Shown here in pieces: positions 23,627-31,532 of a stretch of DNA of 35,273 nucleotides. The DNA is from Comamonas aquatica NBRC 14918 (GTDB lineage Bacteria > Pseudomonadota > Gammaproteobacteria > Burkholderiales > Burkholderiaceae_C). Made by a program: the position numbers and the translations under genes. How positions within the stretch are numbered: the stretch's first letter is position 1; every line of letters begins with the position of its first letter. Under the pieces are notes generated by a model that was given only the letters and a program-made list of their open reading frames with translations, did not search any database and was not told the origin of the DNA. The stretch lies in NCBI RefSeq assembly GCF_000739875.1, contig NZ_BBJR01000062.1:1-35273 (forward strand), written 5' to 3'.

Positions 23627-25972
23627 ATGCAACATGAGGACGCCGTCCCGCATCTGGCACCCTGGCGGGCGCTGGTGCTGTATCTGGTGGTCGGCCTGCT
23701 GTGGTTTGGTGCAGGGGACGCGATCATGCCGCAGCTGGTGCAGGACCGGGAGCTGTACCTGCTGCTGCAGCAAGGGCAGGACTATGTGTTCGTGCTGCTG
23801 TCGGGCTGCTACGCGGCCTGGCTGGTGCTGCGGACCATGCGCGCCGAGGCGCGGCGCAGCGCCGACCGCCAGGCCCTGGAGGCCAGCGAGGAAAAGCTGC
23901 GCCTGGCGCTGGATGGCAGCGGCAGCGGCATGTGGGACTGGGACATGGCCCAACGGCGCCACACCTTCTCGCAGGGCGTGGCCAAGCTGATGCGCTACGA
24001 GGGCTGCAACTTTTCGGCGGAGTTTCGCTTCAAGCCGCGCATCCACCCGGACGACCGCGCCATGGTGGGCCAGGCGGCCCAGGCCACGCTGGAGCAGGGC
24101 GTGCCGTTTGTGGTGACGGCACGCGTGCTGTGCTTTGACGGGGCCTACCGCTGGTTCGAGGCCCGCGGCACCCGCCACCTGGACGACCGCGGCCAGCCCG
24201 TGCGCTTCTCCGGCATCATCACCGACAAGACCCAGCAGCGCGCCGAGGAAGACCGCCTGCGGCTGGCGGCCAGCGTGGTGGAAAACACCGCCGAAGGCAT
24301 CGTGGTGACCGATGCCAACGGCCACATCCTGTCGGTCAACCCGGCCTTCTCGCGCCTGCTGGGCTACGAGGCGGCGGAGCTGATCGGCAAGCGCCCCTCG
24401 ACCTTCAAGTCCGGCCTGCACGACAAGGCCTTCTATGACGAGATGTGGAGCAGCCTGCACCGCAGTGGCCACTGGCGCGGAGAAATCTGGAACAAGCGCA
24501 AGAATGGCGAGATCTTCCCGGAGCGCATGTCGCTGAACGCGGTGCGCGACCCGCAAGGCCATGTCTCGCACTACGTGTGCATGTTCACCGATATTTCCGA
24601 GGAGAAGCAGCGCGAGCGGCAGCTGGAGCATCTGGCCCACCGCGACGCCCTGACCGGCCTGGCCAACCGCAACTGGTTCGTGCAGGAGCTGACGCGCTGT
24701 GTGCACCACGCGGTCGAAACGCGCGAGCGCATGGCGGTCATCCTGCTGAACCTGGACCGCTTCAAGGACGTGAACGACAGCTACGGCCACGCCGTGGGTG
24801 ACGAGGTGCTGCGCCACATTGCGCGCCAGGTGCAGTCGGCGCTGCGGCCCGGGGACCTGATCGCGCGCATGGCGGGCGACGAGATCGTGGTGCTGACGCG
24901 CCACCTCAAGCACCGCAAGGAGGCCTCGGACATTGCCGAGCGCCTGATCCACGCGGCCGCCCAGCCCTGGAAATCTCCCGATGGCTTTGCCGTGGTGGTC
25001 AGCGGCAGTGCCGGCATCTGCTGCTACCCCGAGCACGCCCAGGATGCGGCCCTGCTGGTGCAGGGCGCGCACGCCGCGGTGTACGGCGCCAAGGATGGCA
25101 AGGGCGGCAGCAACCAGTGGTGCTTCTTCAACGAAGACATGACCCAGGCTGCGCGCGAGCGCATTGCGCTGGAGTCGAGGCTGCGCAATGCCGTGGCCCA
25201 GGGGCACTTGCAACTGTTCTACCAGCCGCAGATCGACATTGCCACCGGGGGGCTGATCGGCTGCGAGGCCCTGGTGCGCTGGTTCGACCCGGTGGACGGC
25301 ATGATCTCCCCGGCGCGCTTCATCCCGGTCGCGGAAAGCACCGGGCTGATCGGCCCGCTGGGCGAATGGGTGCTGGGTGAGGCCTGCCGCCAGGCCCAGG
25401 CCTGGAGCAGCCAGGGCCTGCCCGACATCTCGATCGCGGTGAACCTGTCGCTGCACCAGTTCTTGCTGACCGACATCGTTGGCTGCACGCGCCAGGCGCT
25501 GGCGCGCTCGGGGCTGCCCGCCGGGCGCCTGGAGCTGGAAATCACCGAAAGTGCGCTCGCCGCGCGCCCCGACGAGGCGCTCACGGTGCTGCGCGGGCTC
25601 AAGGACCTGGGCCTGCGCCTGGCGATCGACGACTTCGGCACCGGCTATTCGTCGCTGGCCCACCTCAAGCGCTTTCCCATCGACCTGCTCAAGATCGACC
25701 AGAGCTTCATCCGCGACATCCCGCAAAGCGCCGACGACATGGCCATCAGCCATGCGGTGATCGCCATGGGCAAGAGCATGGGCATGGAAGTGCTGGCCGA
25801 GGGCGTGGAAACCGCGGCGCAGTTGGAGTTCCTGCGCCAGCACGGCTGCCATTTCTACCAGGGCTATTTCTGCAGCCGCCCCCTGCCGGTGGGCGAATTC
25901 ACCGTGCTGCTGGAAGGCGAAGCCCAGCGCCGTCGCCAGGAAAGCCTCAACAGCCTGGGTCTGGGCATCTAG
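23627..25972 (+). CDS. Membrane PAS-PAS-GGDEF-EAL protein with altered GGDEF motif
   Basis: The 781-residue protein has two N-terminal transmembrane helices (about 15-30 and 52-69) and two PAS domains (about 85-205 and 212-328; second starting VVENTAEGIVVTDANGHILS). A GGDEF domain (335-500) and an EAL domain (512-765) follow. The EAL part keeps its catalytic set: CEALVRW, AVNLSLHQF, EITES, AIDDFGTG, LLKID, AEGVET and QGYFCSRPL, so c-di-GMP phosphodiesterase activity is expected. The cyclase signature reads AGDEI (416-420), and the late conserved segment reads AVYGAKDGKGGSN, so the GGDEF domain is probably regulatory. GAGG six bases before the ATG fixes this start. Confidence 0.93.
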   Translation: MQHEDAVPHLAPWRALVLYLVVGLLWFGAGDAIMPQLVQDRELYLLLQQGQDYVFVLLSGCYAAWLVLRTMRAEARRSADRQALEASEEKLRLALDGSGSGMWDWDMAQRRHTFSQGVAKLMRYEGCNFSAEFRFKPRIHPDDRAMVGQAAQATLEQGVPFVVTARVLCFDGAYRWFEARGTRHLDDRGQPVRFSGIITDKTQQRAEEDRLRLAASVVENTAEGIVVTDANGHILSVNPAFSRLLGYEAAELIGKRPSTFKSGLHDKAFYDEMWSSLHRSGHWRGEIWNKRKNGEIFPERMSLNAVRDPQGHVSHYVCMFTDISEEKQRERQLEHLAHRDALTGLANRNWFVQELTRCVHHAVETRERMAVILLNLDRFKDVNDSYGHAVGDEVLRHIARQVQSALRPGDLIARMAGDEIVVLTRHLKHRKEASDIAERLIHAAAQPWKSPDGFAVVVSGSAGICCYPEHAQDAALLVQGAHAAVYGAKDGKGGSNQWCFFNEDMTQAARERIALESRLRNAVAQGHLQLFYQPQIDIATGGLIGCEALVRWFDPVDGMISPARFIPVAESTGLIGPLGEWVLGEACRQAQAWSSQGLPDISIAVNLSLHQFLLTDIVGCTRQALARSGLPAGRLELEITESALAARPDEALTVLRGLKDLGLRLAIDDFGTGYSSLAHLKRFPIDLLKIDQSFIRDIPQSADDMAISHAVIAMGKSMGMEVLAEGVETAAQLEFLRQHGCHFYQGYFCSRPLPVGEFTVLLEGEAQRRRQESLNSLGLGI

Positions 25973-26026
25973 GCCCGGGCGCCGAGCCGCCTCCTCCGGG
26001 CGGTCGGTGCGCCCGCGGCGCAGCCC

Positions 26027-26323
26027 TCAGTGCATCACGACGGGGTTCTGTGCCAGCTGGGCGTAGCGCTCCAGCGTGTCCTCGACCTCTTCCTCGCTGG
26101 GCGATTCGCGCTGCCACTGCTGGATCTGCTGCTGGAACAGCTCGGCCCAGGATCCGTCCAGGTAGACCTCCTTGCCCGAGCGCTTGTCCACGATCTCGAA
26201 GCCGTGGCGGGGCAGGCCGGGGGCGCTGGTCTGGCCATCGGCCAGCAGGATTTCTGCGGGCAGCCCGAGATCGGGTTGCAAGTGGAGCACCACAAAAGTG
26301 TCGGAGTCGTAAAGCATTTGCAT
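26027..26323 (-). CDS. DUF3567 family protein
   Basis: The 98-residue protein carries the DUF3567 pattern: MQMLYDSDTFVVLHL at the start, GFEIVDKRSGKEVYLDGSWA in the middle and SPSEEEVEDTLERYAQLAQN at the end. The family is essentially restricted to Burkholderiales and has no established function. It is soluble and acidic, with no signal peptide. GAGGAGGA before the ATG gives a strong start. It lies downstream of the DUF3108 gene on the same strand with a 164-bp gap. Confidence 0.88.
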   Translation of the reverse strand: MQMLYDSDTFVVLHLQPDLGLPAEILLADGQTSAPGLPRHGFEIVDKRSGKEVYLDGSWAELFQQQIQQWQRESPSEEEVEDTLERYAQLAQNPVVMH

Positions 26324-26487
26324 GGTGGTCCTCCTCTCTTGCCGTTTCGCGGGCCATGCCGGGTGGGCGGTGGCCCTGCCAGCCAGTTGCGGGCGAGACG
26401 GTCAGTTTCAAGGTGCCCGGCGGCGACCGGGCAGCTCCAGTATTCCACGAATGGCCGGTCCGCAACGGCTGGCCTGGTCGGCGCAGG

Positions 26488-27306
26488 TCAGGGCTTGCTG
26501 TGGGACTGCAACTTCAGGTCCAGCTCGTCGCGACCGCCGTCCTCAAGCATGCGGATGCGCACCGGCAGGTACTGCAGGCCGGGTGCCAGCCACAGTGCCG
26601 ACTGCAGGCCGTCGGCCGCACCGCTGTCCGAGCTGTGCTCCAGCTTGATGGCGCTCATGCGGCCGGCGGGCAGCTGCAGTTCTTCGGTGCCGCGCACCGT
26701 GAAGGTCCAGGGCGCTACCCGGCTGCTGCTGGCGGCCTGCACCGTGATCTGCGTGCCCACGGGGTAGCGCTGCGGCGCGGCGGCCAGCATGCCGGCCACC
26801 TGGAAGAACACGCTCATGCGGTCCTGGGTGCCACGCTGCCAGGGCGCCGGATCGCTGCCCCGGCTGAAACGGATCTGTCCCGCGGCGGCGTCGAAGGTGG
26901 TGCTGTACTCCTTGCGGCTGCGGTCCAGGAAGATTTCGGGTTGCAGGCCCTGGGGGCCGATGCTGCCGACGCTGGACTGGCGCCGGCTGCCCAGCACGGG
27001 GATTTGCACCTCCTGCGCGGCTTCGTAGCGCTGGCCCTGGGGCAGCCAGTCCAGCTGGGCCCGGGTCTGGTAGGGCAGGCCCTTGAACTTGCCCTGCACC
27101 GTGAACTGCAGGCGCGCCGCCGCCGGCGCACGCCATGCCAGGCTGGCCTCGGGGCGCAGCGTGCCCTGGGCGTTGCGCACCTCGATCGGCGCGGAGGCCG
27201 GCTGGGCATGGCTGGCCGTGCCGCCCAGGGCAGCGGCGGTGGACAGCAGGGTCAGCAGACCCAGGCGCCAGACAGGCGCGGCACGGAAGCAAGGGTGCAG
27301 TGGCAT
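26488..27306 (-). CDS. Periplasmic DUF3108 protein, paralogue A
   Basis: The 272-residue protein has a signal peptide (cleavage after ASHA, residue 34) and a DUF3108 domain of beta-rich character. It is recognisably paralogous to the protein encoded at 28598-29680. FKGLPYQTRAQLDW aligns with IKGLEYHAQAELIW, GPQGLQPEIFLDRS with GAEGFQPERFDDRR, GTQDRMSVFFQ with GTQDRLSVFLQ, and LWLAPGLQYLPVRIRM with LWLAPALGYAPVRIQM. DUF3108 proteins are exported beta-proteins of unknown role. It is divergent from the FAH-family gene, sharing a 170-bp region. Confidence 0.85.
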   Translation of the reverse strand: MPLHPCFRAAPVWRLGLLTLLSTAAALGGTASHAQPASAPIEVRNAQGTLRPEASLAWRAPAAARLQFTVQGKFKGLPYQTRAQLDWLPQGQRYEAAQEVQIPVLGSRRQSSVGSIGPQGLQPEIFLDRSRKEYSTTFDAAAGQIRFSRGSDPAPWQRGTQDRMSVFFQVAGMLAAAPQRYPVGTQITVQAASSSRVAPWTFTVRGTEELQLPAGRMSAIKLEHSSDSGAADGLQSALWLAPGLQYLPVRIRMLEDGGRDELDLKLQSHSKP

Positions 27307-27476
27307 GGGCGAACCTTAGAATTTGCAGCTTACGCAGTGTGAGCCTGCAGCCGCCGGTGGCGGGCCGCATCCGGGCGGCTGGCGCCACGGGCGTTGGCTC
27401 ACTCGCACCCTTCCATTCTTGCAGCAGCCCACGCCGTGTGCTGCTGTATGGCCTTCCGGTCTACACCGCATTGCAC

Positions 27477-28499
27477 ATGAAACTTGCCACTTACAAAGAC
27501 GGCTCCCGCGACGGGCAACTGGTCGTCGTCTCGCGCGACCTGCGGCTGGCCCATTACGCCACCGGCATTGCCTCGCGCCTGCAGCAGGTGCTGGACGACT
27601 GGGGCTTCATGGCGCCCCAGCTGCAGGACCTGTACCACCAGCTGAACACCGGCCGCGCGCCGCATGCCTTTGCCTTTGACCCCATGCAGTGCATGGCGCC
27701 GCTGCCGCGCGCCTACCAGTGGCTGGAGGGTGGGGCCTATCCCTCGCACCTGGCGCTGACCCAGCCGGACTGGACCCTGCCCGGCACCGAACCCGTGCTG
27801 CGCCAGGGCGCGGGCGACAGCCTGTCCGGCGCCTGCGAGGAGGTGGTGGTGCCCAGCGCAGCCCTGGGCGTGGATTTTGGCGCCGGCCTGGCTGCGATCA
27901 CCGGCGATGTGCCGATGGGCAGCACGCCCGAGCAGGCGCTGTTCGGCATCCGCCTGCTGATGCTGTGCAACAGCTGGAACCTGCGCCAGTTGATGCCCAC
28001 GCCGCCGGAGGCGGGCTGGGGGCCGGTGCACGCTTGGCCGTCTCTGGGCTGCAGCCCGGTGGCGGTGACACTGGACGAGCTGGGCGAGGCCTGGCGCGGT
28101 GGCCGCGTGCACCTGCCGCTGCACAGCAGCTGGAACGGGCGCAAGGTGGGCATGTGCGAGGCTGGCGAGGACATGGCCTTCCACTTCGGCCAGCTGCTGG
28201 CCCAGGCCTGCAAGACGCGCAGCCTGCGCGCCGGCACGGTGGTGGGCAGCGGTGTGGTCAGCAACCAGGGCGTGACCAGCGGCCGGGGCGCGGCACGGCG
28301 CACGGAATGGTCCAAGGGCTTTCACAGCATCGCGGAAAAGCGTGCCATGGAGCTGCAGCAGCAGGAGCAGGCCACGACCGGCTTTCTGCAGTTTGGCGAC
28401 ACGGTGCGCATCGAGATGAAGGGCAAGGATGGCCAGAGCCTGTTTGGCGCCATCGACCAGACCCTGGTCTCGCCGCAGGGGGACGGCAGCGACGACTGA
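27477..28499 (+). CDS. Fumarylacetoacetate-hydrolase family protein lacking metal ligands (probable pseudoenzyme)
   Basis: The 340-residue protein matches the FAH family along its whole length, with the GVDF...AAITGDVP, PVAVTLDELGEAW, FHFGQL, GDTVRIEMK and FGAIDQ blocks. Catalysis in this family needs a divalent metal held by Glu-x-Glu and a later Asp. Here the Glu-x-Glu site is Gly135-Ala-Gly137 (VDFGAGLAAITGDV) and the Asp of the usual ND-x-S-LR block is Ser166 (CNSWNLRQ). The lysine of the usual SKP segment is Trp187 (HAWPS), and the GSGT loop is GSGV (V260). The frame is open and well conserved otherwise, so a non-catalytic or repurposed protein is more likely than decay. No clear ribosome site precedes the ATG. 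A strong terminator follows. Confidence 0.9.
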   Translation: MKLATYKDGSRDGQLVVVSRDLRLAHYATGIASRLQQVLDDWGFMAPQLQDLYHQLNTGRAPHAFAFDPMQCMAPLPRAYQWLEGGAYPSHLALTQPDWTLPGTEPVLRQGAGDSLSGACEEVVVPSAALGVDFGAGLAAITGDVPMGSTPEQALFGIRLLMLCNSWNLRQLMPTPPEAGWGPVHAWPSLGCSPVAVTLDELGEAWRGGRVHLPLHSSWNGRKVGMCEAGEDMAFHFGQLLAQACKTRSLRAGTVVGSGVVSNQGVTSGRGAARRTEWSKGFHSIAEKRAMELQQQEQATTGFLQFGDTVRIEMKGKDGQSLFGAIDQTLVSPQGDGSDD

Positions 28500-28548
28500 G
28501 GGCCGTCCGGCTGGCCACGGCGTGTGGCACGGGTGAATGACCAAATGG

Positions 28549-28590
28549 GCATCTGACGCAGGCTGGCCCAGCGTCAGATGCTATTTTTTT
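28549..28590 (+). terminator. Strong rho-independent terminator after the FAH-family gene
   Basis: GCATCTGACGC pairs exactly with GCGTCAGATGC across an 11-base loop and is followed by TA and seven T. It lies 50 bp past the stop, between convergent genes. Confidence 0.95.
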
Positions 28591-28597
28591 GTGCCCC

Positions 28598-29680
28598 TCA
28601 GGGCAGCTCGCGCAGCGTCAGCGTCAGGTGGTCGCCGTTGGACTCCTGCATCTGGATGCGCACCGGCGCGTAGCCCAGCGCGGGCGCCAGCCACAGCAGG
28701 GCCTGCTCGCGGTCGCCGGACTGGGGCGCGCGCTGCAGGCGCAGCGTGGCCAGCGGGCCGCTGGGCAGCGCCAGGGTGTCGGTGTCCTGCACGCGGAACT
28801 GCCACATCTGCAGGCTGCGCGATCCCAGGGTGGGGATCTCCACCAGGGTGCCGGGCGCGCGCAGCGCGGGCAGGTGCTCCAGCAGGGCGGACAGTTGCAG
28901 GAACACGCTCAGGCGGTCCTGGGTGCCGGGGCCGATGGCGGCCGGCGGGCGCTCGGGCTCGAAGCGGGCCAGCTGGGCCTCCCAGTCCAGCGTGGCGCTG
29001 CGCAGCCGGGTCAGCCGGCGGTCGTCAAAGCGCTCGGGCTGGAAGCCCTCCGCGCCGATGCGGCCGCGGCTGGTCTGCTCCAGCGAACCCAGCAGGAAGG
29101 CGCTGATGGACTGGCGCGCCTGGTAGCGGCCGTCCTCGGTGTGCCAGATCAGCTCGGCCTGGGCGTGGTATTCCAGCCCCTTGATCCAGCCGTGCACGCG
29201 GTAGCGCAGGGCCTGGTGCTGGGGCGTGTCCGTCGCGGCGGCGGGCAGTGCTACTGCCAGTGGCTGGCCGTCTGCGCCGCGCACCTGCCAGTGCGGGGCG
29301 CCGGGGGGCGTGTCTGCAGGGCGACTGTCTTGCGCGGGGGCGGCTTCGGGGGGCGTGGGGTCGTGGTCCGCCACGGCGGCCGCCACCGGGCCTGGCTGCG
29401 GCGGGGCGGGCATGTCCGTGGCGGGGGCTGGCACGGGCATGGGCGCCGCTGCTGGGGTGGCCGGCCGTGCCCGTGTCCGTGTCTGGCGCACGGGGCGGGG
29501 CGCTGGTGGGGGCGGGGCGGGCGCCGCCACGGGCGGGCTGATCCACACCGTGTCCAGTCGCGCGACCTCCGCCGGCACGTCGGGCTGGGCCTGGGTCCAG
29601 GCGTCGCCCGGCCCCCACAGCACCAGCAGGTGCACGCCCAGCACGGCGGCCGCAATCAGGCCAATGTTTCGGGGTCGCAT
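28598..29680 (-). CDS. DUF3108 protein, paralogue B, with TonB-like membrane anchor and proline-rich linker
   Basis: The 360-residue protein has an uncleaved-looking N-terminal helix (NIGLIAAAVLGVHLLVLW) and a Pro/Ala-rich stretch (about 48-130, e.g. PPVAAPAPPPPAPRPVRQ). A DUF3108 domain (about 155-360) homologous to paralogue A follows. Helix plus Pro-rich spacer is the plan of TonB and related energy-transducing or envelope-spanning proteins, but the TonB C-terminal domain is absent. The protein would be anchored in the inner membrane with DUF3108 reaching into the periplasm. It starts six bases after the UbiB-family stop on the same strand, so the two are almost certainly cotranscribed. 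Confidence 0.85.
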   Translation of the reverse strand: MRPRNIGLIAAAVLGVHLLVLWGPGDAWTQAQPDVPAEVARLDTVWISPPVAAPAPPPPAPRPVRQTRTRARPATPAAAPMPVPAPATDMPAPPQPGPVAAAVADHDPTPPEAAPAQDSRPADTPPGAPHWQVRGADGQPLAVALPAAATDTPQHQALRYRVHGWIKGLEYHAQAELIWHTEDGRYQARQSISAFLLGSLEQTSRGRIGAEGFQPERFDDRRLTRLRSATLDWEAQLARFEPERPPAAIGPGTQDRLSVFLQLSALLEHLPALRAPGTLVEIPTLGSRSLQMWQFRVQDTDTLALPSGPLATLRLQRAPQSGDREQALLWLAPALGYAPVRIQMQESNGDHLTLTLRELP

Positions 29681-29686
29681 GCGGCC

Positions 29687-31357
29687 TCAGTCCAGGGCGC
29701 GCTGGCGGCGCATGGTCAGGCCCAGCACGGCCAGGCTGATCACCGCCCCCAGGCCGCCGAGCACCGGAAACACGGGAATGCCGAACAGGTGCACCTGCGA
29801 GGCCAGCAGCGTCGGGCCGATGCCCAGGATGAAGGCGCCGGCGACCACGGCCAGGGACAGGCGCGTGGCGGCGCGCTCCAGGGCGGTGGACAGGCGGTGC
29901 AGGTGGCGCACCTCCATGTCCACGCCCAGGCGCCCCTGCTTGAGGCGGTACATCAGCAGGCGCAGGGTCTTGGGCACATCGGCGGCCATCTCGTACATCT
30001 GCCGGCTGGCCGCGCGCTGCTCGCGCAGCAGGCGCCGCGGGGTGTAGCGGGCGCGCATCTGCTCGCGCACCAGGGGCGCGGCGGTGCGGATCACGTCGAA
30101 GTCAGGGTCCAGCTGCAGCAGCACGCGGTCGGCGGTGACCAGGGCCTTGAACAGCAGGGCCATGTCGGGCGGCATGGCGATCTGCGATTCGCGCGCCAGG
30201 TCCATGAATTCGCTGATCGAGTCGCCCAGGCGCAGCGGGCCGCTGCCGCGCCGGGCGATGTAGCGCTCGACGGCGGATTCCATCAGGCCGATGCTGACCC
30301 GGCTGTCGCCCGTCCATTCCAGCAGCACCATGACCAGGCTGTCGGCATCGCCCTCGACCAGGGCGCGCAGTAGCACCAGGAACTGGTCGCGCCGGTGGGG
30401 CGAAAGGTGGCCGACCAGGCCGAAGTCGATGAAGCCCACGCGGTTGCCCGGCAGGGCGAAGAGGTTGCCGGGGTGCGGGTCGGCGTGGAACAGGCCGTCG
30501 CGCAGCACCATGTGCAGGAAGGCATGGGCCCCGCGCTGGGCCAGCAGGCGGCCGTCGAACCGGGCGTCGCCCGCGGCGCGGTTGGCGGGGATGCCGTCCA
30601 GCCAGTCCTGGACCAGCAGCTCGGGCGTGCTCAGCGCCCAGACTACACCCGGGATGGCGATGTCCGGGTCACCGGCAAAGGCCTGGGCCACCAGTTCGTT
30701 GCTGCGGCCTTCGATGCTGAAGTCCAGCTCTTCGCGCAGGGCGTCGCCGACCTGGCGCGCCACGTCGCTGGGGCGGTAGCGTTCCAGCTGCGGAAAGCGT
30801 TCTTCCACCAGGGCGGCCACATGGCGCAGCAGGCGGGCATCGGCTTCCAGCCCGGCGCGGATGTCGGGGCGCTGCACCTTGACCGCCACCTCGCGCAGGC
30901 TGCCGTCCGGGCGGCGCAGCTGGGCGCGGTAGACCTGAGCGATGGAGGCGGCGGCGATGGGTTCGGGGTCAAACTGGGCGAAGGCCTCGTGCACCGGGCG
31001 GCCCAGCTGGGCCTCGATGTGGGGCTGCATTACCGACCAGGGTTGGGGCGTGGCCTGGGTGTGCAGGGTTTCCAGGGTGCGGGTCCATTCGCGCGGCAGC
31101 AGGTCGGAGCGTGTGGCCAGGATCTGGCCCAGCTTGACGAAGCTCGGGCCCAGCGCCTCGATGGCCAGGCGCACGCGCTCCGCACGGCTGAGGGCGGTGT
31201 GGGCTGCCTCCGCCTCGGCCTCGGTGCTGCGCCAGGTCGACCAGCGCGACAGGCCCAGCGAGTGCACCACGTCGGCCAGACCGAAGCGCAGCAGCGTGCC
31301 CACAATCTCTTGCAGGCGGGCGCGGTCCCGGACGGCGACGACGGCGGTGTGCAGCAT
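29687..31357 (-). CDS. UbiB/ABC1/ADCK family atypical kinase
   Basis: The 556-residue protein shows the full UbiB signature: KLGQ at 75-78 (FVKLGQILATRSDLLP), the Ala-rich loop AAASIAQVYRA, K160 in VAVKVQRPD, HADPHPGN (291-298), and GFIDFG with D311. Two C-terminal transmembrane helices lie at about 500-550. Members are ATPases needed for ubiquinone biosynthesis or lipid handling at the membrane. No other ubi gene is nearby, and this copy may not be the canonical ubiB. The ribosome site decides the start: AGGAG abuts an upstream ATG at 31363 but lies six bases before the ATG used here. The DUF3108 paralogue B gene follows after six bases. Confidence 0.92.
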   Translation of the reverse strand: MLHTAVVAVRDRARLQEIVGTLLRFGLADVVHSLGLSRWSTWRSTEAEAEAAHTALSRAERVRLAIEALGPSFVKLGQILATRSDLLPREWTRTLETLHTQATPQPWSVMQPHIEAQLGRPVHEAFAQFDPEPIAAASIAQVYRAQLRRPDGSLREVAVKVQRPDIRAGLEADARLLRHVAALVEERFPQLERYRPSDVARQVGDALREELDFSIEGRSNELVAQAFAGDPDIAIPGVVWALSTPELLVQDWLDGIPANRAAGDARFDGRLLAQRGAHAFLHMVLRDGLFHADPHPGNLFALPGNRVGFIDFGLVGHLSPHRRDQFLVLLRALVEGDADSLVMVLLEWTGDSRVSIGLMESAVERYIARRGSGPLRLGDSISEFMDLARESQIAMPPDMALLFKALVTADRVLLQLDPDFDVIRTAAPLVREQMRARYTPRRLLREQRAASRQMYEMAADVPKTLRLLMYRLKQGRLGVDMEVRHLHRLSTALERAATRLSLAVVAGAFILGIGPTLLASQVHLFGIPVFPVLGGLGAVISLAVLGLTMRRQRALD

Positions 31358-31468
31358 GGGCATCTCCTGGTGGCTGCCCCAAAGCATAAACCCAGGCACC
31401 GGCCCTGGCCGGCGTGCCGCGCCGGGCACTCTTGGAAAAAGGAGCGGCGGGCGCTGGGTGTACAAGCA

Positions 31469-31491
31469 TTTCACGCTGTTTTGGCGTGAAA
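31469..31491. other. Hairpin downstream of the MDR oxidoreductase gene
   Basis: TTTCACG / CGTGAAA is a perfect 7-bp stem with a 9-base loop, without a T-run. A second small stem, AGCGC-AAC-GCGCT, at about 31505-31517 precedes CTCTTTTTT on the plus strand. They may end the minus-strand MDR transcript. Confidence 0.4.
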
Positions 31492-31532
31492 GACCAATCC
31501 TGCCAAGCGCAACGCGCTCTCTTTTTTAAGGG

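Noticed and set aside
23573..25852. Upstream extension of PurU through the opposite strand of the GGDEF-EAL gene
   Set aside because: PurU has its family-typical start at MTQAYILTLS; the extension is antisense to well-conserved GGDEF and EAL motifs.
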